A stretch of 64,000 nucleotides of DNA from Streptomyces sp. HUAS 15-9 (GTDB lineage: Bacteria > Actinomycetota > Actinomycetes > Streptomycetales > Streptomycetaceae): the NCBI RefSeq assembly GCF_025642155.1, contig NZ_CP106799.1, positions 1 to 64,000 on the forward strand, written 5' to 3'. The notes beneath the pieces were generated by a model. The model did no database searches. It was not told where the DNA came from and was given only the letters and a program-made list of their open reading frames with translations. Made by a program: the position numbers and the translations under genes. This document shows positions 43,421 through 52,618 of this stretch, one piece after another (the first letter of the stretch is position 1; each line of letters starts with the position of its first letter).

Positions 43421-44191
43421 TCACCCCGTTGTGAGCGGCTGGCTGACGACTTTGGCCGTGACGCGGACCAAGAAGGCGGCCGTCGGCCGCCACAGCCCCC
43501 TCGACCGGCGCAGCCAGGCCGGCATCTGACGGCTGAGAGCGAGGTCCATTTCCCGGCGGGACTCCGCTCGTCTTTGGACCGTCAGTGAACCCGGGTGCGA
43601 TCGGGCTTCACCGAGGACCGTGGCGACGTACCGCAGTGAACCTTGCCGGGCCAGCCTACGATGCAGATCGACGTCGAACGCCAGCGAAAGGCTGCCGTCC
43701 AGTCCTCCGACGGCCTCCACGGCGGAGCGCCGGTACAGGCAGCCGGGCTGAAGCACCATGTTGTGCCCCAGATACAACCACCACGAGCCCACCCGCCCCG
43801 GCCGTACCCACCTGATGGCCTTTCCGTCGATGTCGATGTAGCGGACCTGGCCGTAGGCCATGGCTGCTTCGGGGTGGCGTTCGAGAGTACGCAGCGCCAG
43901 GGCGACCGACCCGGACGGCAGGCGGTCGTCGTCGCCGAGCCAGCCCAGTACGTCCACGCTGTCGCCGAAGTGCCTCCATCCGGTCATCACGGCATCGACG
44001 ATTCCGGACCCGTCCTGTGCGAGTACGGGCACGTCCGCGGGTACGCATCGCGTCACCTCTTCCACCGCGACGGGAGTCGACACCACGACGAGGCGCACTG
44101 CGGAGCAGGTCTGGGCCATGAGCGACCGCAGACATACCGTGAGGAGCTCGGGACGATCACCGAGCGTGGGCACCACGATACCGACCTGCAT
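43421..44191 (-). CDS. glycosyltransferase family 2
   Basis: 256 residues from the ATG at 44191, with AAAGG eight bases upstream. The GT-A fold opens with QVGIVVPTLGDRPELLTVCL. The metal-binding DxD is GWLGDDDRLPSGS. Then comes LYLGHNMVLQPGCLYRRSAV and GGLDGSLSLAFDVDLHRRLA, the catalytic acid/base region of family 2 (ED or D-x-D type). No membrane helix at the end, so it is peripheral. It is the last of the minus-strand run Wzx-Wzy-GT2, 17 bases after the Wzy-like gene, so one operon is likely. Confidence 0.85.
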   Translation of the reverse strand: MQVGIVVPTLGDRPELLTVCLRSLMAQTCSAVRLVVVSTPVAVEEVTRCVPADVPVLAQDGSGIVDAVMTGWRHFGDSVDVLGWLGDDDRLPSGSVALALRTLERHPEAAMAYGQVRYIDIDGKAIRWVRPGRVGSWWLYLGHNMVLQPGCLYRRSAVEAVGGLDGSLSLAFDVDLHRRLARQGSLRYVATVLGEARSHPGSLTVQRRAESRREMDLALSRQMPAWLRRSRGLWRPTAAFLVRVTAKVVSQPLTTG

Positions 44192-44208
44192 GGGAAAGCC
44201 TTTCTGGT

Positions 44209-45528
44209 TCACCGACGTTGAGGGGACACCACGGCAGCGGACTGCGACCACGCATGGCGATAGAGCACGGCGGCCGCCGTGGCGGTGCCGAGATACAGTC
44301 CTTCGAGCCTGGGCCAGGGCGAGAACAGGATGTCCCAGCCGAGTTGCGCACACAGGAACGTGAACAGCAGGGCGTACGGTTTGGCGCCCCGTTTGACGGC
44401 GAGGCCCAGCGCGAGGAAGACCATAGCCAGGGGGAACACGATCCCGGGGAGGACTCCGGCGCCCGTCTCAGCCCAGAGCTGGAAGAGGACCGAGTGCAGA
44501 TACAGGCCGTTGCCGAAGTAGAAGTTCTCCCGCAGCTGGTTGAAGTCGCCGTCCTCGGCTCGTAGTTTCTCCATGAACGCGCTGCGGGTGCGGTAGTCCA
44601 CGGCGGGCTTGAAGCCCTGGCCGATCAGCGGTGAGTCTTCCACGATCACGTAGGACGCCGCGATCTCCGGCCGCGCGCCCACCAGAACGCCGCCTTCCCC
44701 ACCGCTCTGCCGCTCCCATCGCTTCTGCTGCTCCACCCCCAGGCTCCCGCTGGAAGCGAGGTGCCCGTAGGCGGCCCCGACAGCCGTGAACAGACACACC
44801 AGGGCTGCGGCGACCAGGAGGATCCTCTTCCGGTCGGGCGTGCGGACACGACGTCCGACCAGCATCGCCACCGCTCCCGCCAGGCTGACGACCAGGAACT
44901 CCGAGCGAAATCCCTGGAGGATGTTGACCAGGGCGAGCGAGAGGATGAGGACACAGGCGGTTGCGTGCTTTTCCCGGCTGACCAGACGGAAAGAGATGAG
45001 GACGACCGCCAGACCGACGACGGGACCGTAGCCGTACTTCCACGGGTCCGTGCTGGGATGGCGGTGGAGGAAGAGGGCGATGTTCGCCAGGAGCCCGATG
45101 GTGAACGTCACCACGTAGACGCGGACGACGGCGGGTTTGTGCTGCAGCACCCACATGGCACCGCAGAAGCTCAACAACACGGCGACGGGACGGGACAGGG
45201 CCAGCAGCGTCTGGTGAAGCGAGTCGCCGGCGGCGTATTCGGCCACGGCGGCGGCCAGCAGCCACAGGCACAGCAGGCCGATGTACCACCGCGCCGCCTT
45301 CACCCGCCACACGGCGGCGAGGCACACGGGCACGATCAGCAGGGTGAGCGCATGGCCGAGCGTCAGGCCGGTCTGCGAGAACGGGCTCCAGGCGCACCCC
45401 AGACCCAGTACCGCCGCCGGCAGGGCGCCGCCCGGGGTACGCGGCCGGTCGACCGCAGGTGCGAGCAAAGCCTTTGCCGGGGCCGCTGATGCCGCCGGTG
45501 GAGCCGGTGCCGTCTGAGTGTCAGCCAT
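44209..45528 (-). CDS. Wzy-like O-antigen/polysaccharide polymerase
   Basis: 439 residues with about ten to twelve membrane helices. An unusual Ala/Pro-rich cytoplasmic N-terminus (30 residues) precedes them. The large periplasmic-type loop between helices (about 270-350) holds VIVEDSPLIGQGFKPAVDYR and ENFYFGNGLYLHSVLFQLWA. The pattern SPLIGQGF...NxxLHSVLFQLWAETGxxG is typical of O-antigen ligase/polymerase (Wzy_C-like) proteins. It should join repeat units outside the membrane. It overlaps the flippase gene by eight bases, so polymerase and flippase are made together. Confidence 0.85.
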   Translation of the reverse strand: MADTQTAPAPPAASAAPAKALLAPAVDRPRTPGGALPAAVLGLGCAWSPFSQTGLTLGHALTLLIVPVCLAAVWRVKAARWYIGLLCLWLLAAAVAEYAAGDSLHQTLLALSRPVAVLLSFCGAMWVLQHKPAVVRVYVVTFTIGLLANIALFLHRHPSTDPWKYGYGPVVGLAVVLISFRLVSREKHATACVLILSLALVNILQGFRSEFLVVSLAGAVAMLVGRRVRTPDRKRILLVAAALVCLFTAVGAAYGHLASSGSLGVEQQKRWERQSGGEGGVLVGARPEIAASYVIVEDSPLIGQGFKPAVDYRTRSAFMEKLRAEDGDFNQLRENFYFGNGLYLHSVLFQLWAETGAGVLPGIVFPLAMVFLALGLAVKRGAKPYALLFTFLCAQLGWDILFSPWPRLEGLYLGTATAAAVLYRHAWSQSAAVVSPQRR

Positions 45529-46939
45529 GGGACATGGACCGCCTGAAGTTGGGGAGGAAGAGGCACGTCAGAACCGCGACGGCCGATGCGATGACCGGCC
45601 CGGCGGCGCCGAGGTGCCGCGCCAGGAGAATCGACAGGGCAAGGTTCACCGCGGCCATGACGACGGATGTCTTGGCCTGGAACTTCAGCCCTTGGGCGTC
45701 GGTCAGCCACATGCCTGTCGGGTACGCCGCGGATTGGATCAGCAGCAGGACCGCGAACGCAGCCATGAGACCGGTTTCGACCTCGACCTGACCGCGGAAC
45801 ATCCATGAGGCGAACCCGGGGCCGAACAGGATCAGGCCGGTGCCCAGAAGGGCACCCCCCATGGCGAAATACACCGTCAGCCGGGCAATGTCCCGGGGGC
45901 CGGGGCCAACGCACGTGCCACGTTGCCGGGCGAAGACGGTCCACAGAGGCAGGCCGGTCGCGCTGGCCAGGGCGAGTGTGGGAGCGAACAGTCGCGCGCC
46001 GGCCGAGTACGCGGCGACCGCGGACGGATCGGCGACGTGGACGAGGACCACCCGGTCGGTGGCGAAGGCCACCGCCAGAGCGACGTTGATGACGGCCATG
46101 GGGCCTGCGAGGTGCCAGATGCGCCTGGCGGCATGCCGCGGGTTGAGACTGCCCAGAATCCAGCCCAGCACCGGCAGTGCGAGGATCCGCCCCGCCCACA
46201 GCAAAGAGACGACGCCGATGAGGCACTGTGTGGCGAGAGGCGCCGTGATGAACGCGACGGGGGGTGCGTGGACCGCTTGCGCCAGCAGGATGAGCCCCAG
46301 CGTGAGCAGGCTGCCCAGCATTTGAAAAAGCAGAGAGGCATGGGACCGATTCAGCGCAATGAGAATCGAGTTCCCCAGATTCAGTGGCAGGCTGCATCCA
46401 GACAGGATGAAGGCGACGGCGACGGCGAACTCGACCGACTGCTGCGCTGCGGAATTGAGCAGGGTTCCCCAAGCACCCATACAGGCCGGAACGACACCCA
46501 CGAAGGAACTCACAATTCCCATGCAGGTCAGTACCCGCGCGCTGGTGATGACGGTGCTGCGCAACGCGGCGTCATTGGCGCCGCGCCTATTCCCCATCGC
46601 GTCCACGATGGCTGCGCCGGTACCGAGGTCATTGAGGGGCAACAGCATGGGAAGGGTGGTGACGAGCGCAACGAAGGCGAACCCGGACGGGCCCACAGCG
46701 TCCACAACAGCCCGTGTCCCGACCAGCGTCGTCATGGCCGCGACGGGAAGACTCACCGCCTTGACGCCCAATGCCCGCCCGGCAGACCGCAGATGGGGGC
46801 CCAGGCCAGCACCACGGGCGCCGGGGACGTCACTCGGGTCCGATGACGGCTGCGCAGGACGGGGTGGGGGTTTCGCGGGCGGGAACGGTTGGACGGCTAC
46901 TTCCTTGACACCTCCGCGTGGGGTTCTCTCACCGGTCAC
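45521..46939 (-). CDS. Wzx-like polysaccharide flippase
   Basis: 472 residues with about twelve membrane helices after a ~60-residue Pro-rich cytoplasmic start. First helices: AVSLPVAAMTTLVGTRAVVD and GFAFVALVTTLPMLLPLNDL. The early DLGTGAAIVDAMG loop is characteristic of MOP-superfamily flippases. The start is a GTG without a clear ribosome binding site, so a downstream start is possible. It should move lipid-linked repeat units across the membrane for the polymerase encoded next. It diverges from a glycosyltransferase gene. Confidence 0.85.
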   Translation of the reverse strand: MTGERTPRGGVKEVAVQPFPPAKPPPRPAQPSSDPSDVPGARGAGLGPHLRSAGRALGVKAVSLPVAAMTTLVGTRAVVDAVGPSGFAFVALVTTLPMLLPLNDLGTGAAIVDAMGNRRGANDAALRSTVITSARVLTCMGIVSSFVGVVPACMGAWGTLLNSAAQQSVEFAVAVAFILSGCSLPLNLGNSILIALNRSHASLLFQMLGSLLTLGLILLAQAVHAPPVAFITAPLATQCLIGVVSLLWAGRILALPVLGWILGSLNPRHAARRIWHLAGPMAVINVALAVAFATDRVVLVHVADPSAVAAYSAGARLFAPTLALASATGLPLWTVFARQRGTCVGPGPRDIARLTVYFAMGGALLGTGLILFGPGFASWMFRGQVEVETGLMAAFAVLLLIQSAAYPTGMWLTDAQGLKFQAKTSVVMAAVNLALSILLARHLGAAGPVIASAVAVLTCLFLPNFRRSMSHG

Positions 46940-47208
46940 GACACGAACGGCTTTACAGAACGGTGAGTGCCAAGATCCACGTGCGGACTTCCCTTCAAAG
47001 TGAAGTGCCTGAGCATGCTACGACAGTGCCTGTGACAATCGAGGTACATTCGCAGCTGGGCGCAGAAAATGAACCACGGGTACATGCTCGGTCAGCTTCG
47101 TAATGAGGAACCCACGAGTGCCCACCGCCACCGACTCTCGTCATATTCTTCGAAGCGGCTTCGAGTTGCTGCGACCCCCGGTCAGAAAAGCATCCCGCGC
47201 ACCATGCA

Positions 47209-48096
47209 GTGCGGCATCTCGTCGAGCAATTCATCAGACAAGGCGCCGTTGCGCAACCGATCACAAAACCCCCGCTGTTCGGCAAGGCTCTGGCCAAGGC
47301 CCGCATTCCCCTTCCGCGCAGCCGTCGGGGGCCGATCGTCGTCCCCATGATGGGAGCCCTGTTCGACCAGCTCTACGAGGCCGCCCTCGCCGGAAGCGTC
47401 GTGCCCTACTGCTGGGACGTGTTTGAACCCGGATGGGAGCTGTGGGTAGCAGGGTTACGGCCGCTGCGTCCCCCGGCCGTCTTCGTCACCGCCCAACAGG
47501 CGGCACGTGTCCTCGAGGAGTCCCTGCCCGACTCCACGGTGATCCACCTCCCCGAGGCAACGCGCATCTCCCGGCACGACGCCGGATTGCGCCTTGCGGA
47601 CAGAACGGTCGGTGTCCTGGAGCTCGGCCGACGCCACCGAACATGGCACGACGCCATCACACGGCCCGTCCAGATGCACTCACCGCTTCCCCACCTGTAC
47701 GAGCCGGAACCGGGCCAACTGGTGTACCCGGACGAACACGCCTTGCGGCGCGGACTGTCGAACGCGGTGATCTCCGTCTGCTTCCCCTCTTCGCTGACCC
47801 ACCCCCAGCGCTCCGGCCGGGTGGAGACGATGACACAGCGCTACCTGGAGAGCATGGCTTCAGGCTGTCTCCTGCTCGGGCATGCTCCCGCGGAGCTGGT
47901 GGACCTCATGGGGTTCAACCCGGTGATCGAGGTCGACTGGGACGACCCTGCCCGCCAGGTGCTGGACATCCTCGCCTCACCGGACAGGTTCCAGCCCGTC
48001 GCCGACAGGGCGCTCAGCCGGCTTCAGGAGGTCGGAGACCTGAGCACACGCGTGACGGCGGCACTGACGAACATGCGTGGCCTCGGGCTCATTTGA
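47209..48096 (+). CDS. family 1-type glycosyltransferase with a probable N-terminal frameshift
   Basis: 295 residues from the GTG at 47209. The sequence reads FIRQGAVAQPITKPPLFGKA, GALFDQLYEAALAGSVVPYC, and the C-terminal sugar-nucleotide region ESMASGCLLLGHAPAELVDL (glycosyltransferase family 1-like, as in GT4/GT1). No ribosome binding site precedes 47209. A better start lies in another frame: GTG 47118 with GAGGAA upstream reads VPTATDSRHILRSGFELLRP. The two frames meet near the AAAA run at 47186-47189. A one-base slip there, or a sequencing error, would explain the split. No DxD-type metal site is seen, consistent with a GT-B fold. Confidence 0.65.
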   Translation: MRHLVEQFIRQGAVAQPITKPPLFGKALAKARIPLPRSRRGPIVVPMMGALFDQLYEAALAGSVVPYCWDVFEPGWELWVAGLRPLRPPAVFVTAQQAARVLEESLPDSTVIHLPEATRISRHDAGLRLADRTVGVLELGRRHRTWHDAITRPVQMHSPLPHLYEPEPGQLVYPDEHALRRGLSNAVISVCFPSSLTHPQRSGRVETMTQRYLESMASGCLLLGHAPAELVDLMGFNPVIEVDWDDPARQVLDILASPDRFQPVADRALSRLQEVGDLSTRVTAALTNMRGLGLI

Positions 48097-48289
48097 CGAC
48101 CGGATACCGGCGACGGCGCCAGGGGTTGCGCCTGCGGGCGAGGAGCCCGAAGGCGTTCCTAGGCTCGTTGGGTGACATTCCCCGGGTCCGGCACGACGGA
48201 CCGCAGTTGCCCGCGGCGGTATCACTAAGCTCGGCGGCACCTCCCGCGCAGCACCCAATTCTTTTCCGCTCTGACAGGCAGCCACTTCG

Positions 48290-49216
48290 ATGCCCAGCAC
48301 GCTGAAGAGCATTCTCATCGCCGTACCGACGACAGGGGCCCGATCGGTACGGCCCCTGCTCCATGAGCTTGTCCAACAGGCCCGCGCTCTGGAGAGCGAC
48401 GGCACACATACGGTGTCGGTGGTGCTCCTGGACAACTCGACGACCGGCTCGGCGTCCGCTCGTGCGGCTGCCGACGCCTGCGGCATCGAGTGCATGAGGG
48501 TGGCGAGGAAGGGGTTCGCCCAGGTCCGCAACGCGGCGTTGGACACCGCCCGCACCTACGCCGCGCTGGTGTTCATCGACGACGACGAGCAGCCGGTTCC
48601 CGGCTGGCTGCACGCCCTCGTCGCCACTGCCGAGGCCGACGACGCCGATGTCGTCATCGGTCCCGTCGCGGTGCGTCTGCCGCCCGGGGCGCCGCGTTGG
48701 CTGGACGAGGGACGGCTGATCCGCGAGGTGCGGACGCAGCAGGACGGCCCCCTGCAGGGATTCGGCCAGTCCGGCAACACACTTGTGCGCATGTCGGTGG
48801 TCCACCGTACGCAACTGCGCTTCGACTCCGCCTTCGACGAGACCGGCGGCGAGGACGCGGTGTTCTTCAACGAGCTCGTCCGGCAAGGGGCGCGGCTGTT
48901 CTTCACCCGTGCCGCCATGGTGTGGGAAACACCCGACCCGGAAAGGCTGACGCCCACCGGAGTGGTGCGCCGTGCCTATCGCGCGGGACGTACCTCCGTC
49001 GTCGTCGAGGCCGCGATCGAAGACCTCTCGGCGCCGCGTCGCGCCGTCCGCAGGGCGGGCAAGGGCGCGCGGGGCCTGTGCCGGGTCCTGTCGGGTACGG
49101 TCACGGCCCGCCCCGTGTCCTGCATGCGGGGCCTGCAGGACATCGCCTTCGTGGGCGGCTGGGCGCTGGCCCTGGTCACCTCGGCCGGGCGACGCGCGGT
49201 CACCGGTCGGCAGTGA
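48290..49216 (+). CDS. glycosyltransferase family 2
   Basis: 308 residues. The GT-A core reads ILIAVPTTGARSVRPLLHEL, then AQVRNAALDTARTYAALVFI and DDDEQPVPGWLHALV, the DDDE being the nucleotide/metal site. Later IREVRTQQDGPLQGFGQSGN and DETGGEDAVFFNELVRQGAR are the acceptor and catalytic region of family 2 (ED motif in GGED). A C-terminal helical stretch (ARPVSCMRGLQDIAFVGGWA) may attach it to the membrane. It overlaps the end of the convergent fcl-like gene by 17 bases, so the two ends compete for transcription. Confidence 0.85.
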   Translation: MPSTLKSILIAVPTTGARSVRPLLHELVQQARALESDGTHTVSVVLLDNSTTGSASARAAADACGIECMRVARKGFAQVRNAALDTARTYAALVFIDDDEQPVPGWLHALVATAEADDADVVIGPVAVRLPPGAPRWLDEGRLIREVRTQQDGPLQGFGQSGNTLVRMSVVHRTQLRFDSAFDETGGEDAVFFNELVRQGARLFFTRAAMVWETPDPERLTPTGVVRRAYRAGRTSVVVEAAIEDLSAPRRAVRRAGKGARGLCRVLSGTVTARPVSCMRGLQDIAFVGGWALALVTSAGRRAVTGRQ

Positions 49217-50171
49217 CGGTACGGCGCTCCAGCGACGCCGTGCCCGCATACCGGTCCAGGTACCAGTCGTAGGTGCGTGTGAGCCCTTCGGCGAGCCCGG
49301 TGCGGTGGCGCCACCCGGCCGCGTGCAGCCGGCTGACGTCCAGCAGTTTCCTCGGCATGCCTTCGGGCTTGGTGGCGTCGAAGCGCAGCGATCCCTCGTA
49401 GCCGACCACGTCGCGGACGAGTTCGGCCAACTCGCGGATCGAGACGTCCTCGCCCGTTCCCACGTTCAGGAACTGGCGCTGCGTATAGCTGCCCAGGAGC
49501 CAGACGACGGCGTCGGCCAGGTCGTCCACGTACAGGAACTCGCGTCGCGTCGCCCCCGTCCCCCAGATCACGACCTCGGGCCGGCCCGTCGCCTTGGCCT
49601 GGTGGACCCGGTGCAGGAGCGAGGGGATCACATGGGAGGTCTCGGGATCGAAGTTGTCGTTCTGGCCGTAGATGTTCGACGGCATGCAGGAGATGAAGTT
49701 CATGCCGTACTGGGCGTGGATGTACTCGCACAGCTTCATTCCGGCGATCTTCGCGTAGGCGTAGGCCTCGTTGGTGGGTTCCGGCTTTCCCTCCATGAGG
49801 TGCTCCTCCCGCATGGGCTGCGCGCACATACGGGGGTAGATGCAGGAACTGCCGAGGAAGAGGAACGTCTCCACGGCTGCTTCTTTGGCCGCCCAGATCA
49901 GGTTGTTCTGGATCTGGAGGTTCTCGTACAGGAACTCGGCCGGATGGTTGATGTTCGCCTGGATGCCGCCGACCCGGGCCGCACTGTCGATGACGTACCG
50001 GGGCCGCTCACTCACCATGAAGGCGCGTACGGCGCGTTGGTCGGTGAGGTCGAGCTCGCCGCGTGTGACGAGGAGCAGGTTCTCATGCCCGCCGGCTCTC
50101 AAGTGCCGTACGATCGCCGCGCCCACCATCCCGGTGTGGCCGGCGACATAGATCTTCGCGTGCCGGTCCAT
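49200..50171 (-). CDS. GDP-fucose-synthase-like epimerase/reductase (ColC or Fcl)
   Basis: 323 residues from the ATG at 50171. SDR fold: GHTGMVGAAI for NADPH (11-20), GSSCIYP (107-113), and the catalytic pair Tyr137/Lys141 (EAYAYAKIAG). Cys110 and His180 (DPETSHVIPSL) match the epimerase residues of GDP-L-fucose synthase. The enzyme epimerises C3/C5 and reduces C4 of GDP-4-keto-6-deoxymannose. ColC, the closest functional cousin, does C5 epimerisation and C4 reduction on the 3-deoxy version to give GDP-L-colitose. The two cannot be separated by eye. The ColD-like gene just upstream makes ColC the better guess. Confidence 0.8.
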   Translation of the reverse strand: MDRHAKIYVAGHTGMVGAAIVRHLRAGGHENLLLVTRGELDLTDQRAVRAFMVSERPRYVIDSAARVGGIQANINHPAEFLYENLQIQNNLIWAAKEAAVETFLFLGSSCIYPRMCAQPMREEHLMEGKPEPTNEAYAYAKIAGMKLCEYIHAQYGMNFISCMPSNIYGQNDNFDPETSHVIPSLLHRVHQAKATGRPEVVIWGTGATRREFLYVDDLADAVVWLLGSYTQRQFLNVGTGEDVSIRELAELVRDVVGYEGSLRFDATKPEGMPRKLLDVSRLHAAGWRHRTGLAEGLTRTYDWYLDRYAGTASLERRTVTADR

Positions 50172-50211
50172 GTGCGGCCGCCCTTCTCCCGATGGTTTCC
50201 GTCCGTGCCGG

Positions 50212-51375
50212 TCAGCCGCGCAGCAGCTCGCGCAGGGTGGCCAGTTCATCGTCGGTCAGCTCGGGGTTGTTGCCGAAGTAGAAGCCGGCTGTGTGCACGA
50301 GACGCGCATGGGGCCGTCCGGCGTCGTCCTTGACGTACTTGCGGTAGAACGGCTGTTGCGTGACGTCCCCCGCGATGACCGGGCGGATCTCCACGTCGGC
50401 GGCTTCGAACGCGGCACGGTACTTCTCCGCCAGCTGCGGTGTGCGGCACACGACGGGCATCGCGAAGTTGGAGACACAGTCCATGTGGCTCACGTCCAGC
50501 TGATGGAAGTCGTCGTTGCCGGTCATCGCCGCGTGGAAGAGAGCGAAGTTGGACGCGCGGCGCTGAACGATCTCGTCCCAGTAGCGGATCTGCTGATTGC
50601 CGATGAAGCCGTTGATCTCGGTCGGCCGGACGTTGTAGGCGAGGTCGTAGAACGTGTACTTGGCGTAGAAGTCGTCCACACCCGCCTCGGCCCGCAGCGC
50701 GGCCCGTGCCGTGGCGGGCAGGCTGCGGTCCCAACCGTGCGCCCGCGCGACCAGCAGCTGGTGGTACAGCTCCTCGTCGTCGGTGCACACCATCCCGCCC
50801 TCGATGGTGGACAGGTGGTGGCCGACGAAGAACGAGAAGGTCGATGCCGCCCCGAAGTTGCCGAGCAGTGTGCCGTGCATGCGCGAGCCCAGCGCCTCGC
50901 AGTTGTCCTCGAGCAGGAGGACTCCGCGCTCCTCGCACCTCGACCTGAGCGCCACGAGGTCGTCGCAGAACCCCAGGACGTTCGTCAGCCACAACGCCTT
51001 GCACTGTGAGATGTGGGCTTCGAACGTCTCGGGCGACACGTTCAGGGTGTCCAGTTCGCAGTCCAACGCCACCGGTTCCAGGCCGAGTTGGATCAGGGGC
51101 ATGACGTTCGTCGGCCAGGTCAGGGCGGAGAAGCCGACCCGGTCGCCGCGTCGCAGCGTGCCCTGATTCAGCAGTGCCTGGATGAGGAGCAGATTGGCCG
51201 CGCTTCCGTTCGCGACGAACACCGCGTGCGCCCGCTCCTGCTTCGCGGCGAAGGCCGTCTCGAATGCCGCGCACTGTTCGGTCATGCTGAACACGTCATG
51301 ACTGAGGACGAAGTCGGCCAGGGCTCGCTTGGTGTCCGCCTCGCGGTGGAAGCTGGACTTGATCAGCTTGATCAT
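50212..51375 (-). CDS. ColD-like GDP-4-keto-6-deoxymannose 3-dehydratase
   Basis: 387 residues. PLP fold of the DegT/StrS aminotransferase family: VANGSAANLLLIQALLNQG for the phosphate, LLLEDNCEALGS (Asp157 binds the PLP nitrogen), and STFSFFVGHHLSTIEGGMVC. Where aminotransferases have the PLP Lys, this protein has His-His (186-187), exactly as in E. coli ColD (His188), which makes the family dehydratases rather than transaminases. More shared wording: RAHGWDRSLP, YNVRPTEINGFIGNQQ, IRPVIAGDV. It removes the C3 hydroxyl of GDP-4-keto-6-deoxymannose using glutamate. Flanked by gmd and a reductase gene on the same strand. Confidence 0.8.
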   Translation of the reverse strand: MIKLIKSSFHREADTKRALADFVLSHDVFSMTEQCAAFETAFAAKQERAHAVFVANGSAANLLLIQALLNQGTLRRGDRVGFSALTWPTNVMPLIQLGLEPVALDCELDTLNVSPETFEAHISQCKALWLTNVLGFCDDLVALRSRCEERGVLLLEDNCEALGSRMHGTLLGNFGAASTFSFFVGHHLSTIEGGMVCTDDEELYHQLLVARAHGWDRSLPATARAALRAEAGVDDFYAKYTFYDLAYNVRPTEINGFIGNQQIRYWDEIVQRRASNFALFHAAMTGNDDFHQLDVSHMDCVSNFAMPVVCRTPQLAEKYRAAFEAADVEIRPVIAGDVTQQPFYRKYVKDDAGRPHARLVHTAGFYFGNNPELTDDELATLRELLRG

Positions 51376-51430
51376 GAGGACAACCTTCGGAAGAAAAAGG
51401 GGAGTTGCCGTTCATCGCCGCGCGAACCGG

Positions 51431-52471
51431 TCAGCGCGGGGCCAGCGTGTGCGCCGGTGCGGGCACAGCGGGCACCGCTGCCCCGTCCGAGCCGAGGAGT
51501 TGCCGGAGCTCCGCGTCGGTCATCAACCCGGCGAGTTCCGGGGTGAGCACGGTCGGCTGCCAGCCAAGGACCCGGGCCGCCTTCGACGCGTCCCCCACCA
51601 GGTCGTCGACCTCGGCCGGGCGCAGGTATCGCTCGTCGAAGCGCACATGGTCACGCCAGTCGAGGCCGACGTGGGCGAAGCAGTGCTCGACGAAGTCCTG
51701 CACGCTGTAACTGGTGCCGGTGGCGACGACATAGTCGTCCGGTTCGTCCTGCTGCAGCATCCGCCACATGGCATCGACGTACTCCGCGGCATACCCCCAG
51801 TCGCGGCGCGCCTCCAGATTGCCGAGGTAAAGGGTGTCCTGCAGGCCCGCCTTGATACGGGCCGCCGCCATGGCCACCTTGCGGGTGACGAACGTCGGCC
51901 CGCGGCGGGGTGATTCGTGGTTGAAGAGGATGCCGTTGACCGCGTAGAGCCCGTATGCCTCACGGTAGTTGCGCGTGATCCAGTACGCGTAGACCTTGGC
52001 CACTCCGTAGGGAGAACGCGGGTGGAACTCCGTCCGCTCGTGCTGCGGCGGAGGCGAGGCGCCGAACATCTCCGAACTCGACGCCTGGTAGAAACGGCAG
52101 GGCAGGCCGGTGGTGCGGATGCCCTCCAGAAGCCGTGTGGTGCCCAACGCCGTGGTGTCCGCGGTGAACAAGGGCTCGTCGAAGGACACGCGCACATGCG
52201 ACTGCGCGGCCAAGTTGTACACCTCGTCGGGCTGTACGCGCTCCAGGAGGCCGGCCACCCTGCTGGCATCGGTCAGATCACCGTAGTGGAGGAACAACCG
52301 GGTGTCCGCGTCATGAGGATCCTGGTACAGGTGCTCGATACGGCCCGTGGTGAATGTGGAGGCACGCCGGACGATGCCGTGGACGGTGTATCCCTTTGCC
52401 ACGAGCAACTCGGCAAGGTAGGAACCGTCTTGGCCGGTGATTCCGGTGATGAGCGCCGTTCTGGCTGTCAC
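51431..52471 (-). CDS. gmd: GDP-mannose 4,6-dehydratase
   Basis: 346 residues from the GTG at 52471 (AGGAG six bases upstream). Extended [11 protein letters not shown] at 9-16 for NADP, GIVRRAS for the phosphate, [26 protein letters not shown], and the Tyr155/Lys159 pair ([12 protein letters not shown]). Later [16 protein letters not shown] and [20 protein letters not shown] are typical of Gmd. It turns GDP-D-mannose into GDP-4-keto-6-deoxymannose, the branch point for fucose, colitose, rhamnose and perosamine. It starts the run gmd - ColD-like - reductase. Last residues (ELRQLLG...) match the tail kept in the deleted copy at 41731-42082. Confidence 0.95.
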   Translation of the reverse strand: MTARTALITGITGQDGSYLAELLVAKGYTVHGIVRRASTFTTGRIEHLYQDPHDADTRLFLHYGDLTDASRVAGLLERVQPDEVYNLAAQSHVRVSFDEPLFTADTTALGTTRLLEGIRTTGLPCRFYQASSSEMFGASPPPQHERTEFHPRSPYGVAKVYAYWITRNYREAYGLYAVNGILFNHESPRRGPTFVTRKVAMAAARIKAGLQDTLYLGNLEARRDWGYAAEYVDAMWRMLQQDEPDDYVVATGTSYSVQDFVEHCFAHVGLDWRDHVRFDERYLRPAEVDDLVGDASKAARVLGWQPTVLTPELAGLMTDAELRQLLGSDGAAVPAVPAPAHTLAPR

Positions 52472-52618
52472 ACGCGACTCCTATGCCGATGCCGACGGAA
52501 ATGGGCTGTCCATAACACGCCGGTTCCTTGTTCCTTCGACCACAGCGTAGAAAGAATTCCGGGAATCACTCATGGTCGTGGCCGCTTGACCCCCCATACG
52601 GCGCACAACGGCCGTCGG

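Noticed and set aside
50212..51375. Reading as a PLP sugar aminotransferase (GDP-perosamine synthase)
   Set aside because: The PLP lysine is replaced by His-His at 186-187 and the wording follows ColD, so a 3-dehydratase is a better fit.
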